This document shows positions 1 to 10,991 of a stretch of 64,000 nt of DNA, piece by piece; the first letter of the stretch is position 1; each line of letters begins with the position of its first letter. The DNA lies in contig BBDR01000009.1 of assembly GCA_001312405.1 (NCBI GenBank), positions 1-64,000 on the forward strand. Direction: 5' to 3'. The DNA is from Clostridium sp. NkU-1 (GTDB lineage Bacteria; Bacillota_A; Clostridia; Lachnospirales; Lachnospiraceae). Made by a program: the position numbers and the translations under genes. The notes beneath the pieces are model-generated. The model searched no databases, had not been told where the DNA came from, and was given only the letters and a program-made list of their open reading frames with translations.

Positions 1-189
1 GCGGATGCTGACTCCGATGCAGATTCAGACGCAGATGCCGACTCAGATGCGGATGCTGATTCAGATGCGGATGCCGACTCAGACGCTGATGCGGATGCTG
101 ATGCCGACGCTGATGCGGATTCAGATGCAGACGCGGACGCCGACGCCGACGCTGATGCGGATTCCGACGCAGATGCGGATTCCGATTCA
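1..189 (+). repeat. Asp-Ala/Asp-Ser coding repeat
   Basis: Six-base units made of a GAY codon followed by GCN or TCN run for about 190 bases in the surface-protein frame. Third positions vary, so the repeat is conserved as protein rather than as an exact DNA tandem. It continues beyond the left edge. Such tracts can change copy number by slippage and are hard to assemble, so the true length is uncertain. Confidence 0.85.
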
Positions 190-555
190 AGCACAGATTC
201 TAATTCTGGCTCTGGCAGAGGATCCGGTGGAAGTTCCAGTTCGGGCTTTGGCAGTGGTGATTCAGGATCAGGTCCAGGCATCGTTTTAGGTGGCGGTACG
301 GTTGAAATTCTGGATGAGAGTGTTCCTCTGGCATCTGCCGAAGAGGTGGGGGCTTCATTAGAAGCCGGTTCAGGAGTTGATACGATTGAGATAACAGATG
401 AACGTGTGCCACTGGGGGCTCTTCCTAAAACAGGGGATGAGACAGTAAAAGGAGTTCGATCTATGCTTCCTAAAGCATTAATAGGATTTGGAGCCATACT
501 TTTAAGTGCTGGTATTCTTTGGTTTAAAAAAAAGAAGATAAAGCAGAATAATTGA
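1..555 (+). CDS. LPxTG-anchored surface protein, C-terminal part (partial)
   Basis: The reading frame enters from the left edge, so the N-terminus is missing. About 63 visible residues alternate Asp with Ala or Ser. A Ser/Gly-rich spacer follows, then two related short segments ([10 protein letters not shown] near residue 102 and [10 protein letters not shown] near residue 129), a sortase motif LPKTGD at residues 141-146, a hydrophobic stretch of about 20 residues and a basic tail ending KKKKIKQNN. This order is the standard cell-wall sorting signal, so sortase should cleave between T and G and link the protein to peptidoglycan. The acidic repeat probably acts as a stalk that lifts an N-terminal domain off the wall. 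The sorting signal is clear. The binding or enzymatic role of the missing domain cannot be judged. Confidence 0.88.
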   Translation, partial: ADADSDADSDADADSDADADSDADADSDADADADADADADSDADADADADADADSDADADSDSSTDSNSGSGRGSGGSSSSGFGSGDSGSGPGIVLGGGTVEILDESVPLASAEEVGASLEAGSGVDTIEITDERVPLGALPKTGDETVKGVRSMLPKALIGFGAILLSAGILWFKKKKIKQNN

Positions 556-598
556 AAAGCATGATAATGTTTTGATAATGCAAGGTGTAAAGGAAGGC

Positions 599-629
599 AG
601 GACTGGTGAGGGATAAACTCACCAGTCCT
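599..629. terminator. Hairpin after the surface-protein gene
   Basis: A perfect 12-bp stem (AGGACTGGTGAG paired with CTCACCAGTCCT) encloses a 7-base loop, 44 bases after the stop. No T run follows directly, so it may be a weak terminator or an mRNA 3'-end stabiliser. Confidence 0.5.
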
Positions 630-687
630 TACTGGGTTAGTTAGTTGGCTTTTCAAATTTAAAATGGCTTTGAAAGGAGATATGCTG

Positions 688-2452
688 ATGAATGAAAAAA
701 ATAATACTTACGACTTAACAGAAATTATGGGTAAAATGACAGCTTTTAAAGAAAAGTTATCAAAAACAGATGTCAGTGTTCAAAATGGTAAAGTAAAATG
801 CTTTATTTCAGTTGGTCAAAAGAATAAGAGAGCTGTTGTTCTAAGAGGGATTGGAAATGATAAGAACACTGCTTTTAAAATGGCTCAGGATAAGACATTG
901 AAATATATTAAGGAGAAAAATATCAATCCCCCATGGCTGAAAGCAGATTTCGTTACTATGGAAAAGAAGCTTGCACGATCAGAATTTCTGCAGCTCGCTT
1001 CTGTCATTAAAATATACTATTTTCAATACGGAATAGCTTTTGATGTTTTTTATAATCATTCCTTTTTGCAGCAGGAAGTAAATGGGGCATGTCTGATAAA
1101 ATACATGGAGGGCGAAGAAACCAATCCTGACCCTGATGAAACCATTGCCGAGCTTGCAGGCATTTCCATTGATTTAGAGCAGAAAAAAACCAGGGTGGAA
1201 CTAAACTGGAAAAATATTAATTCCCATTTAAAATACATAAGGGGACAAGCATGTACTTTAAGTGATGACGATGTAAAAGATATCATCATTTTTCAAACAA
1301 AGAGCTGCTTTTTTGAAGAAAATGATTTTTATGAATTAGAAGACGCAGAGCTGTGCTGCTCAAGGAGAAAAATAGATGTAAATTCCCCTGAATTGGTTCG
1401 TAATCTTCTGGTAAACAGCTCCAGATATCTGGCATCTACCGTATTGGATAACGGAAGATTCATTTATGGATATTTCAGTTGTTATAACAAGGAAATTGCT
1501 TCTTACAATTCTGTGCGTCATGCATTAGGAGTTTATGCCCTGTCTGAAACCTATCTTGTTACAAAAGATCAGACGCTTATAGAACCTATTCGAAAATCTT
1601 TGGCATATCTGGTTGAAGCCTATATTTATACCATCAAGGGTTACTCGTTTGTTGTGGATTATGAAAGCAATCATGAGATTAAGCTGGGAGGACTTGGAGT
1701 TGCTGTTTTGGCAATTGTCAAATATCTTGAAATATTTGATGAAAAAGAAATTTATCTTCCTTTATTGAAACAGATTGGAAAAGGCATACGGTATATGCAG
1801 GATGAAATAACAGGCCGGTTTACCCATGTGCTGCATTTTCCTGATCTGGAAGTGGTAGAACGGTTCCGGATTGTTTATTATTCTGGAGAAGCTGCTTTTG
1901 CCCTGATGCGTATTTATTCTGTAGATAAAAATGATCTTTGGCTGGAAACCGTGCAAAAGGCATTTGATTACTTTATTGAAAATGATTACTGGAAGAACAG
2001 TGACCATTGGCTTGCTTATTGTACAAATGAACTGACTGCAGTAATACCGGAAGACCGGTATTTTGAGTTCGGACTAAAGAACACGTTTTATAATCTTAAT
2101 TATATTATGAAAAGGATCACAACATGGGCAACTTTTCTTGAAATGCTGATGGCAGCTAAAACCATGATTAGCCATATAGAAAAGCAGGGGAGAGAATATC
2201 TCCTTGATGGCTACGATATAGAAAAATTTGAATCAGCATTACAAATAAGGGCGGAACGTCAGCTTAATGGTATCTTTTTTTCCGGAGCTTGCCATGTATT
2301 TTAAATCGCCGGAAACGATTTTGTGGGGTGTTTTTATAAGGCACCATACATTCAGAGTTAGAAATGATGACGTAGCACATCATTTATCCGGATATTGCCA
2401 CTATCTGACTGAGGTACTTCTGTCAGACGGCCCGGTCGATTCGGAACAATAA
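688..2452 (+). CDS. Large toroid-like protein of unknown function (one frame break)
   Basis: The product is about 587 residues once the T7 run at 2274-2280 is read across; the frame then continues through a conserved-looking tail ([20 protein letters not shown]) to the stop at 2450-2452. I chose the ATG at 688 because AAAGGAG lies 8-9 bases upstream, whereas the ATG at 682 is too close. There is no signal peptide or membrane segment. From about residue 220 the repeated aromatic-rich helices ([22 protein letters not shown]) resemble (alpha/alpha)6-toroid enzymes such as six-hairpin glycosidases and epimerases. I do not recognise the exact family and assign no reaction. It lies between a surface protein and a c-di-GMP signalling island, which makes a role in envelope polymers conceivable but unproven. 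Confidence 0.7.
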
Positions 2453-2606
2453 AAAGCTGCAGCAATTACTCCTCCAACTGCAATATTATTCTGGATACTC
2501 TGTTTTAAAGAGAAATATACCCCAAAGAAAGGTATGATTGTTAGTCTGTTTTATACTAAGATAAAGAGGAAAATAATGGAAGCATTCAAAATCGTTGGAG
2601 GAAGTT

Positions 2607-3670
2607 ATGGATTTGAATGAAAAAGATATTGTATTTGTAGTTGATGATGATCCGATCAGTTTAAAGCTGACAAGGGATGCGCTGATATCTAAGATGGATG
2701 TGGTGACGATTCCAAGGGCAGAGGAGTTGTTCCGGATCATTGAACGGATAGTTCCTGATCTGATTCTTCTTGATGTACTGCTGAAAGATAAAAGCGGTTA
2801 TGAAGTTCTCCGGCAATTAAAAGAAAATGATAAGATACATAATATACCGATTATTTTTCTAACGTCAAAAACGGCTGAGTCAGAGGAACTGGAAGGTCTT
2901 GCTTTGGGAGCCGTGGATTACATGTTTAAGCCTTTTTCGCCTCAATTGCTCCAGGCAAGGGTCTCTCTTCATATTAAAATGGCAAAGCAGCAGAAAGAAC
3001 TGAAAATTTACACTTCCGGTCTTTTCGAACTTGTAGATAAAAGGACCAGCTCTCTTAACAGGCTGCAGGGGGCCATGATGAAAGTTTTAAGCGATATTAT
3101 TGAAGCCCGGGATGATACAACAGGAAGCCATGTTGTGAGAACAGAAAAATTATTGCAGCTTATTATTGAAGAAATGCAGCAGCAGGGCATTTACGAAGAG
3201 ATTGTAGGAGGTTGGGACATTAATTTGTTTTTAACCTCCTCTCGTTTGCACGATATTGGAAAAATAAAAATTCCGGACAGGATTTTACTGAAGCCAGGCC
3301 GCCTGACAGAAGAGGAATTTAAAATTATGAAGCAGCATGTGCAGCTAGGAGAAAAAAAATCATTGATGGGATTCAAAAGGATTGCGGTGAAGAATTATTA
3401 TTGACATATGCAAAAAGTATCATAGGTTCTCATCATGAGAAATGGGATGGTTCCGGGTATCCGCTGGGGCTTTCCGGAAACAGTATTCCGCTGGAAGGCA
3501 GGCTGATGGCGATTGCTGATGTATATGATGCCCTGGTATCCAAACGTCCTTATAAAGAGGCTTTTTCACATGAAAAAGCAATGGATATTATTATGAAGTC
3601 AAAGGGGAATCATTTTGACCCAATACTCTCTGATGTATTTTATTGTGTGGCAAACCGTATAAGAGGTTAA
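2607..3670 (+). CDS. Response regulator with HD-GYP domain (c-di-GMP phosphodiesterase type)
   Basis: The N-terminal receiver domain (residues ~5-125) has the acidic pocket VVDDDP, the phospho-acceptor Asp in ILLDVLLKDKSG and the conserved Lys in MFKPFSP. The C-terminal HD-GYP domain has HDIGKIKIPD and, past the frame break, HHEKWDGSGYPLG. Proteins of this RpfG-like layout hydrolyse cyclic di-GMP when their receiver is phosphorylated. The frame breaks in the A8 run near 3352-3359, so a 3' piece appears to start at 3401; joined, the protein is about 354 residues and complete. GGAGG lies 6 bases before the ATG at 2607, which is preferred over the upstream TTG. The hybrid kinase gene follows directly and is the obvious partner. 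Confidence 0.88.
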
Positions 3671-3730
3671 ATGATTTCCGCTGCACTTCCGGTGAAGAGG
3701 AATGGAAAGATTGGACAGGGAGGATTATCC

Positions 3731-6308
3731 ATGGAAGATGAAAAGCGATATGAATACATCCATGCAGTCATGAATGAAGCGCCTTTTGCATTCAGTATTT
3801 TTGATGAGAATTTTCGTTTTCTGGAATGTAACCGGGAGAAACTGTTTCTCCACGGAGTGGCAGACAGTAAAGAATGTTTGAGACGGTTTTGGGAGTTTGT
3901 ACCGGAATTTCAACCGGATGGTTTGTTAAGCAGGGACAAATGGCGGGCGATGATGATGAAGGCCTTGGATATTGGAAAGGTAAGTTTTGAATGGGAATAT
4001 GTGAATGGTAACAGAACGGTTCCTGTAAAAATCAAACTTGTGAAGATTTCTGCCGACAGCAGTACTTTTCTTGTGAAGTATGAAAGGAATCTTCTGGGAG
4101 AAAAAAAAGTATATTAATGATTTGCTTGCGGTGCAAAAGGATCTGGAAGAGGCTTACAGCAACTCAGTAGAAAGCGAAAATGCAAAAAGCAGATTCTTTG
4201 CTATGATGAGCCATGAATTAAGGTCCCCCCTCCAGGTGATTATCGGAGCAGCAGAGCTTATGTTTCAAAAAGGAATCCCGGAAGCTGCAAAGGGATACTT
4301 GACCCTGGTTCAACAGTCAGGATATCATTTGCTTGGAATCATAAATGAAATTCTGGAATTCTCCAGTATTCAATCAGGAAAAATAGAGGTGGATTGTGAC
4401 AGCTATACCATGTCATCTTTGATTTCTGAAATTAAGGATATGATAACAGTCCTGCTGATGGGGAGTCCGGTGACATTTTCGGTTCGGGCAGACAACAGGA
4501 TTCCGGAAAAGCTGAAAGGTGATAAGCGCCACATCAAACAGGTTCTTATCAATATCCTGAATAATGCGGTAAAGTATACAACGGAGGGTTATATTGAACT
4601 GAGTATCAGCTTCAGGAAGCTGGACGATGACCAGGTCCGGTTGTCATTTTCCGTCAAAGACACAGGGGTGGGAATCCGTCAGGAGGATATGGAGAAGTTA
4701 TTTCAGGAATTTGGCCGCCTGAATGAAAACAAACAGACCGAAGGGAATGGGCTTGGCTTGTTTGTGGCTCGTGAAATCAGTCAGGCTCTTGGTGGGGATA
4801 TCAGCGTGAGCAGCGAGTATGGAGCCGGCTCTGAGTTCGTTTTCGAACTGGTCCAATCTGTTGAAGATGAGCAGAAGCTGGCATGGGTAGAACATGGGGA
4901 AAGAAACCAGGTTTTGATTTTTGAAGAAAAACCAGATCAGGTTTTTTTCTCTTTTATATGCACTGAACTGCCTGGGTCTGCAGACATTTTCCGCAAAGAG
5001 CAGGGAAGAATTTCAGAAGGAAATTTCCAGGGGTGCCTATGATTATGGATTTGCCTCTGCTGCTGTGGTTCTTGAATGTGAGGAAGCCGGTATCTTGTCT
5101 GCCTGTGAGACCAGGCTTGTGTGTATCATGGATTTTGATGACAGGAGGGAATACCGTTTTTCTGAGCACAGAATCAGGCAGATATGGCGTCCTTTGTATT
5201 GTTTGAATGTTGCGGATATTATAAACAGATCATGGGAAGAGGTTCCGAAGTGTTCATTGAAAACGGCTGGCAATTCATCTTATGTCTCATGTAAAAGGGT
5301 TTTGATCGTAGATGATATGCCAGTCAACCTTCGGATAACCGGAGAGTTGGTCCGCACCATAGGAATAGGAGCGGATACATGTATGAGCGGATTTGAAGCA
5401 ATTTCACTGATGAAAGAAAATCATTATGATATTGTATTTTTAGACTATATGATGCCTGGCATGGATGGGATTGCTACGGCACGTGCCATACGTGCCATGA
5501 GAAATGAAGATCCTTTTTACGGCAGGCTGCCAATTATAGCCTTGACTGCCAATAGTTTTGAAGGCAGATGGATTATCTTGAAAAGAATGGAATCGATGAT
5601 TTTCTTACCAAGCCTGTGAGTGTGAGCGATTTAAAAAAGATACTGGGTAAATGGTTTCCGAAGTTTGATGCTGCTTATGAGGTGACAGGAACAAAAGCGG
5701 GAACCATGGAGAAATTATTGGAAATACCAGGTGTATCTGCACTTGATGGATTGCGTAATGTGGGAGGTTCTATGGAAGCTTATCTTGACATTCTGTCAGA
5801 TTTTTGCAGGATGGCGGGAGAATACAGTTCTAAAATCAGACAGAGCTTGTCTGGTGACAGGAGACAGGAGTTTGTAGTATGCGTTCATGCCTTAAAAGGG
5901 GCTGCCCGGGGAATTGGGGCGCTTCAGTTTTCCAAGTATGCGGAAGCGCTTGAAGAGCAGATATGTACAGGGAAGCTGGAGAAGTGGCAGGAGGATACGG
6001 AATGGCTGCTGGCAAAGTTTAAGAAATTGACTCTTGATATTAAAGAAGCTTTGAAGCTTTGGGAGGAAGAGAAATGTGATGAAGATAATATTTCCATACT
6101 TCATCTGGATCTTTTAAAGAAAGCATTGGAAGAAATGGATATCCATACAATAAACAGTCTGATAGTAGGATATAAGGACTTAACACCAAGATCGGCTGCC
6201 AGAAGGATTTTTGGTGAGATTGAACCTTTTATTTTATTATTTGATTATGAAGGAGCGGGAAAAAAGATAGATCAGATCATGAAAGAGAAAGTTAATATAT
6301 GTCAGTAA
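3731..6308 (+). CDS. Hybrid sensor histidine kinase (PAS-like/HisKA/HATPase/REC/REC/HPt)
   Basis: Four adjoining reading frames make one kinase of about 859 residues. In order they give an N-terminal PAS-like segment (FSIFDENFRFLECNRE), a HisKA box with phospho-accepting His (SHELRSPLQV), an ATPase with N box (NILNNAVKYT) and G boxes (DTGVGI, GNGLGLF), a degenerate receiver, a second receiver with its Asp in FLDYMMPGMDG, and an HPt domain with His in HALKGAARGIGA. Breaks are at the A8 run near 4100, the T7 run near 4942 and near 5572. No membrane segment is seen, so it is probably cytosolic. The start at 3731 has GGGAGG 7 bases upstream. A phosphorelay through the HPt to the HD-GYP regulator just upstream is the natural inference. 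Confidence 0.87.
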
Positions 6309-6432
6309 CTAAAATTGCTTTATTATACCATAAAATGAGGTATTATTTACAAGTTACTGATATGTTATAATAATAATTAATTTCGTATTTTTATCGTGAC
6401 ACAATTATAATTCTAAAGAAGGCTGGTATATC

Positions 6433-7477
6433 ATGCAGGAGCGTAAAATTAAAGTATTAGTTATTGATGACAGCGTTTTATATCGTAAGATTATAAGCAA
6501 AGGGATTATTCAGGACCCAATGATTGAAGTTGCAGCAGTGGCTGAAGATTCGGTTTCTGCTCTCAGGGCCGTTTTGGAAAATCCCCCGGATGTGATTACC
6601 TGTGATGTAGAGATGCCTGGAATGAGCGGGATTGATTTTGTCAGGCGGATGTTATCTGGTTGCTTTATTCCCATTATTATGGTAAGTTCAGTCAGTAATA
6701 CAGTATTTGAAGCAATGGAGGCAGGCGCTGTCGATTTTGTAGTGAAACCGGATATTAGTTTTTCAGGGGGTAGAACTGCTTTTATACAGAATTTGATAAA
6801 GAAAATAAGAATTGCTTCTACAATAAGGAAGAAAAATCCGGTTCAGAATACAGCCGGATCTTCATTTACCCAAACCATTTCCAGCAGCGATGGTGTGATT
6901 GCGATTGGTGCTTCTACCGGAGGTATGGAAGCAATCCGGAGTATTCTAAATCATATTGCGCCCCCATTTTCTTCGGATACCCTGCCAGGAATACTGATCG
7001 CACAGCATATTCCCCCGTTTTTTTCAAAAATGTTTGCAGACCGTCTTTCGTCAGTCACCTTTCTTCATGTGAAAGAAGCCGAAACCGGCGATGCAGTGGT
7101 GCCTAATCAGGTGTTGATTTGCCCTGGAGGGCATAACATGAGGCTCGTTAAAAATGGAGAGGCAATACAGGTAGAGTGCTTTTCTGCTGAGGTTGCAGAT
7201 GATTCCTGTCCGTCTGTAGATATATTGTTCCATTCAGTGGCAGAAGTGAGCGGACAGCAGGCCATTGGGATCCTTTTGAGCGGAATGGGGTTTGATGGGG
7301 CCCAGGGACTTTTGGCTATAAGAAAAAAATGGCGGACGGACGATTGGTCAGAATAAAGAATCTTCCGTTGTTTATGGAATGGCTAAAGTGGCTTTTGAAA
7401 TTGGAGCAGTGGAACAGTTGGCGGATCTGGATGATATTCCTGAAATATTAGCGAAATTGCTGACTGGAACAGAATAG
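6433..7477 (+). CDS. cheB: CheB-type protein-glutamate methylesterase with receiver domain
   Basis: The receiver domain has VIDDS and the Asp of CDVEMPGMSG. The C-terminal esterase domain carries the catalytic triad motifs: Ser in GASTGG, His in AQHIPPFF and Asp in SGMGFDGAQG. CheB removes methyl groups from chemoreceptor glutamates and deamidates glutamines. The frame breaks in the A7 run near 7321-7328. Beyond it the correct frame gives GQNKESSVVYGMAKVAFEIG and stops at 7477, a full length of about 347 residues. No cheR or receptor gene is nearby. Its place between a hybrid kinase and a GGDEF protein suggests a chemosensory-like pathway other than the main flagellar one. Confidence 0.9.
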
Positions 7478-7523
7478 CACAGGATCAGGTTCTGAAATTA
7501 AATGGATATAAAGAGGGAATTTT

Positions 7524-8734
7524 ATGAGTTCAGAAGTGAAACTGCTGTATGATTATTTGTTGGATATGATTTATGATCTGGAACATGCGGAACTGAATAC
7601 AGAGGATCTTCCGGAAGATTTTAGAATGCTTGGAAAGCAACTGGTTTTATTCGGGAAGTCTGTGGAAGAAGTTATAAAATTAATGGAATTTGTCACAGAG
7701 TTTTATAAAAATGTGGATCTTCCTTCAACGGAGAATGAACTAAATGTTTGTATGGAAAAACTAGATCTCATTTTAAAGGATATGCTTCCATCCAGAATTC
7801 ACATGGATTATTTTTCCGATGTTTTTTCTGCTATGATGAAGCAGCTGGCACTTAAACATCTGGAAAAGATAAAGAAAATCGAAAACAGCTGTAAAAAAAT
7901 CCCTTGCATTTGAGAAAGGCAACAGTCTTTTGTTTAAAGCGATTGTTGATCAGATATCCCAATGGGTAGTTGTAATGGATGGATCCAATTTTGAATGGTT
8001 ATACGTCAGCAGCGAAGTGGATCAGGTTCTGAGCGATTTAGGGTCTGAACGGCAGCTGCGCCATTGGATGGGCAGCCAGATTTATATGAATCAGAATAAT
8101 AATCAGTCTCTTCCTGTGGAACTGGAATTGAAAAGCGACCATGTTGGAAGCCAGTATTTCGATGTAAATATTTATTCCATGAATTGGTTCATGCATAAGA
8201 TATTTGTATTTGCTTTTTCTGACGTGACTGCTGAAAGAAAACAAATACACAGGCTTCAGGGTATGACCAGATTTGATAGCATGACGATGGTTTATAATCG
8301 CGGTTATGGTATGGATGTGTTCAAAAAAATGGATGACTGAAGAAGAACGTTTTATATTGTGCTTTATTGATTTAGATAATCTAAAATATGTAAATGACAC
8401 ATTTGGACATACGGAAGGTGATAATTATATTCTTTATGTTGTAGAACTTTTACATGAGTTTTCTGCAGGGGCAGTCGTTTGCCGGCTGGGCGGCGATGAG
8501 TTTATGCTTCTTGAAAAGAATATGAATGAGCAAAATGCAGAAGAGAGATGTGAAATGCTTCGTACAACATTAAAAAGTTATTATCAAAATAAAACTCCTT
8601 ATGATTGTTGTATCAGCTATGGCATTGTTGAGATTCCTGCCGGATCTTCCACAAGTGCAGCTGAATGGCTGAATATGGCTGATGAAAAAATGTATAAGTA
8701 CAAACGTTCCCACAAAGCTGAGCGGAGAATTTAA
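7524..8734 (+). CDS. GGDEF-domain protein (putative diguanylate cyclase)
   Basis: Joined across A7 runs near 7893 and 8323, the product is about 403 residues. It has an N-terminal all-helical segment (~1-125), a PAS-like middle (WVVVMDGSNFEWLYVSSE), and a C-terminal GGDEF domain with intact RLGGDEF and the substrate-site segment DLDNLKYVNDTFGH. An intact GGDEF motif predicts c-di-GMP synthesis from GTP. I see no RxxD inhibitory site at its usual place five residues before GGDEF, so product inhibition may be absent. It complements the HD-GYP phosphodiesterase upstream, so the island can both make and break the same messenger. Without the joins it would look like three unrelated fragments. Confidence 0.85.
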
Positions 8735-8786
8735 AGGAGTGGGTAAGGTCTTTAAGAGGGAAAATTAAATTTTAGGAGAAACTTTT

Positions 8787-9551
8787 ATGCTGGATCAGAA
8801 TGCATTGGTTCCACTTTACGAACAACTGAAAGATGCAATCAAAGACGATATCAAGGCTAAGATATATTGCCCGGGTGAACGTATTCCCAGTGAGGCGGCG
8901 CTTGAGGAAAAGTACCGGGTTAGCCGTATCACTGTCAGAAGAGCAGTAAAAGAGCTGTGTGAAGAGGAAATTCTTGTTCGTAAACAGGGAAAAGGAACGT
9001 TTGTATTGAATATGGGATTAAAGAACCGGTCAGACCGTCTGTGCGGCTTCCATGATTCCATAGAAAGACAGGGAAGAAAGGCCAGCACAAAAATCCTGGA
9101 AAAATCAATCATCCATGTAAATGCTTCTTATGCAGAGGATCTTAAGATCGGGACCGATGACGATGTGGTATATCTTAAGCGCATTATGTATGCAGATGAT
9201 ATTCCTATGATGGTGAATATGTGCTACCTTCCGTTAAAGCGTTTCCCTGGGATCGTTGATCGAATGACAGGGGATTTTTCTGTGTTCCGGATCATGGAGA
9301 ATGGTTATTGCGTCAATTTGAAGGGGTATCATAAAGTATTAAAGGTACGAAGAGCCACAAAGGAATTTTCCAGGTACTTACAGTGCCATACAGGGGAACC
9401 ATTGTTTGATCTTTTTAAGCTCACGTATAATACAGAAGAAGTTCCCCAGCATATTGCAATCAGTGTAATAAAGAGCCATAATACATCGTATGCATTATCC
9501 AGTGACGAGGATGACCGGATGACCCATGTGGGCATAAGCTGGAAGATATAA
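8787..9551 (+). CDS. GntR-family regulator, HutC/UTRA type
   Basis: The N-terminal winged helix-turn-helix (residues 1-75) has the family signature in PGERIPSEAALEEKY and SRITVRRAVKEL, followed by GKGTFV. The C-terminal ~150 residues match the UTRA ligand-binding fold, which usually senses a sugar, amino acid or other small effector. The gene is intact at 254 residues, with TAGGAG upstream. It sits before the first TusA-like gene and the sulfur cluster, but the effector cannot be read from the sequence. Confidence 0.88.
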   Translation: MLDQNALVPLYEQLKDAIKDDIKAKIYCPGERIPSEAALEEKYRVSRITVRRAVKELCEEEILVRKQGKGTFVLNMGLKNRSDRLCGFHDSIERQGRKASTKILEKSIIHVNASYAEDLKIGTDDDVVYLKRIMYADDIPMMVNMCYLPLKRFPGIVDRMTGDFSVFRIMENGYCVNLKGYHKVLKVRRATKEFSRYLQCHTGEPLFDLFKLTYNTEEVPQHIAISVIKSHNTSYALSSDEDDRMTHVGISWKI

Positions 9552-9630
9552 AATGAAACGGAACCCCATGTTTTTTCAAAATAAAGCACAGCAGCCTGTG
9601 AAGACATAGGAATGTGCCTAAGGAGTATTT

Positions 9631-9851
9631 ATGGTTAAAATCGATTGTCTGGGCGATATGTGCCCTGTGCCTGTTATGAGATTAAAAACTGTCATTGATT
9701 CCATAAAAACGGTGAGGAATGTATGTTGGTTACGGATCACAGCTGTACAATTTCAAATATTGAAGCTTTTTGTAAGGCAAATAATTTAAGTTATGCTACG
9801 GAAGAAGTCATTAACGGTGTTTGGGAAGTTACTGTTTCTGCTAACAAATAG
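9631..9851 (+). CDS. TusA/SirA-family sulfur-carrier protein (frame break)
   Basis: The frame opens with the family motif: CLGDMCPVPVM supplies the Cys-Pro-x-Pro sulfur-accepting site. It breaks at the A5 run near 9705-9709; with one base restored the frame reads CMLVTDHSCTISNIEAFC and ends NGVWEVTVSANK, about 73 residues. That matches the length and ending of the second TusA at 11706. TusA-like proteins carry persulfide sulfur between sulfurtransferases. AAGGAG stands upstream. The gene ends tail-to-tail with the LysR gene, the two overlapping by 11 bases. Confidence 0.8.
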
Positions 9852-10742
9852 TCTCTTTTAGTATTGCTTCAATATACTTAATGAGTTTTGACGATTCATG
9901 ATTGAGAGGAACACTGGCAGCATTTTTTTATGGAATAATATTCATTATCAAATTCCAGGCATGGACATTCAATGATGCGGAGTTGTTTATTGTAGAGTTC
10001 CTTCTTAATTGCCATATAAGGAAGAAAAGCAAGCCCGAAGCCATTAATAGCAGATAATTTAATGGATTCCGTAGATTCAAGAGTATAAGGAATATGAAGC
10101 TGACTGATGAGGATTCCGTTTTTGCCCAGCATTTTATCCAGTACCTGTCTTGTTTTTTTGGGCTTTTACCAGCATCAGCAGAGGATAATGATAAAGATCC
10201 TGGCAGTCTAACTGGGAAGGAACCTTCATTTTTTCTCCGGCAACCAGAAAAACACGGTCGGAAAATACTTTTTTAGCCCTTAAATTTTTATCATTGGGTC
10301 TGCCTATGATAATTCCCATATCAGCAAAGCCTTTTGAAACTTTTTCTTCTATGATTTTGCTGGACATCATCTCCATATTAAGTGTAAATTCCGGGTACTT
10401 GTTTTTTACATGGTAAAAGGTGCATGGCAGGGCATAAGAATACACACAGGGAGAAGCAAGGATATGTATGGTTTTATTTTGGTTCTGTGCATTGGATATA
10501 TCAACCAGCATTCTGTCATAGGACGATAATATTTCAAGAGCACGGTTATAAACAAGCATACCAATGTTAGTCGGAATCACGCCCTGATAGCTCCGTTCGA
10601 AAAGCCGTGCACTGAATTCCTGCTCCATGACCCGCAGCTGCTGGCTTAGTGCGGACTGGCTGATATTCATCAGTTCCGCAGTTTTTGAGATGCTGCCGGA
10701 TTCCACTATCTTTATAAACATTTTCAGGTTATGAATGTTCAT
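9841..10742 (-). CDS. LysR-family transcriptional regulator
   Basis: The N-terminal helix-turn-helix is typical (SISKTAELMNISQSALSQQL, then FERSYQGVIPTNIG). The rest is the periplasmic-binding-like effector domain. T7 runs in the plus strand near 10153 and 9924 break the frame. Corrected, the C-terminus reads NAASVPLNHESSKLIKYIEA and stops at 9841, giving the usual length of about 300 residues. It is divergent from the YeeE-TusA-YeeE operon with about 250 bases between, the classic arrangement for a LysR protein controlling its neighbour. A sulfur-related co-inducer is plausible by context. Confidence 0.88.
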
Positions 10743-10870
10743 ATTACCCCGCCTTTCTGAAATTTAATTCTAAATCAGTTGATAGAACTGTTAAAAACTT
10801 AACAGTTCTTTTTGTTCTTTTATTATAGCAAATATAATTCGGTGTGGCTAGTGTGATAAAATAATGGGTT

Positions 10871-10885
10871 ATAAGTAAATCTTAT
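10871..10885. promoter_or_regulatory. Candidate LysR operator
   Basis: The divergent region holds ATAAG-TAAAT-CTTAT, a perfect 5-bp palindrome with a 5-bp centre that contains the T-N11-A shape bound by LysR proteins. A TATAAT -10 element for the YeeE operon lies downstream at 10928-10933. Confidence 0.4.
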
Positions 10886-10991
10886 GACATATCAGATTCT
10901 TGATTAACTGAATTTTCATAAGTGTGGTATAATCTGAATTGTGATTTTGTTATAATATTAACAAATACTATTTTAAGAAAGGGGGATTTAC

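Noticed and set aside
1..189. Possible CRISPR array in the left-edge repeat
   Set aside because: Units are six-base codon pairs in an open reading frame without spacers of constant size.
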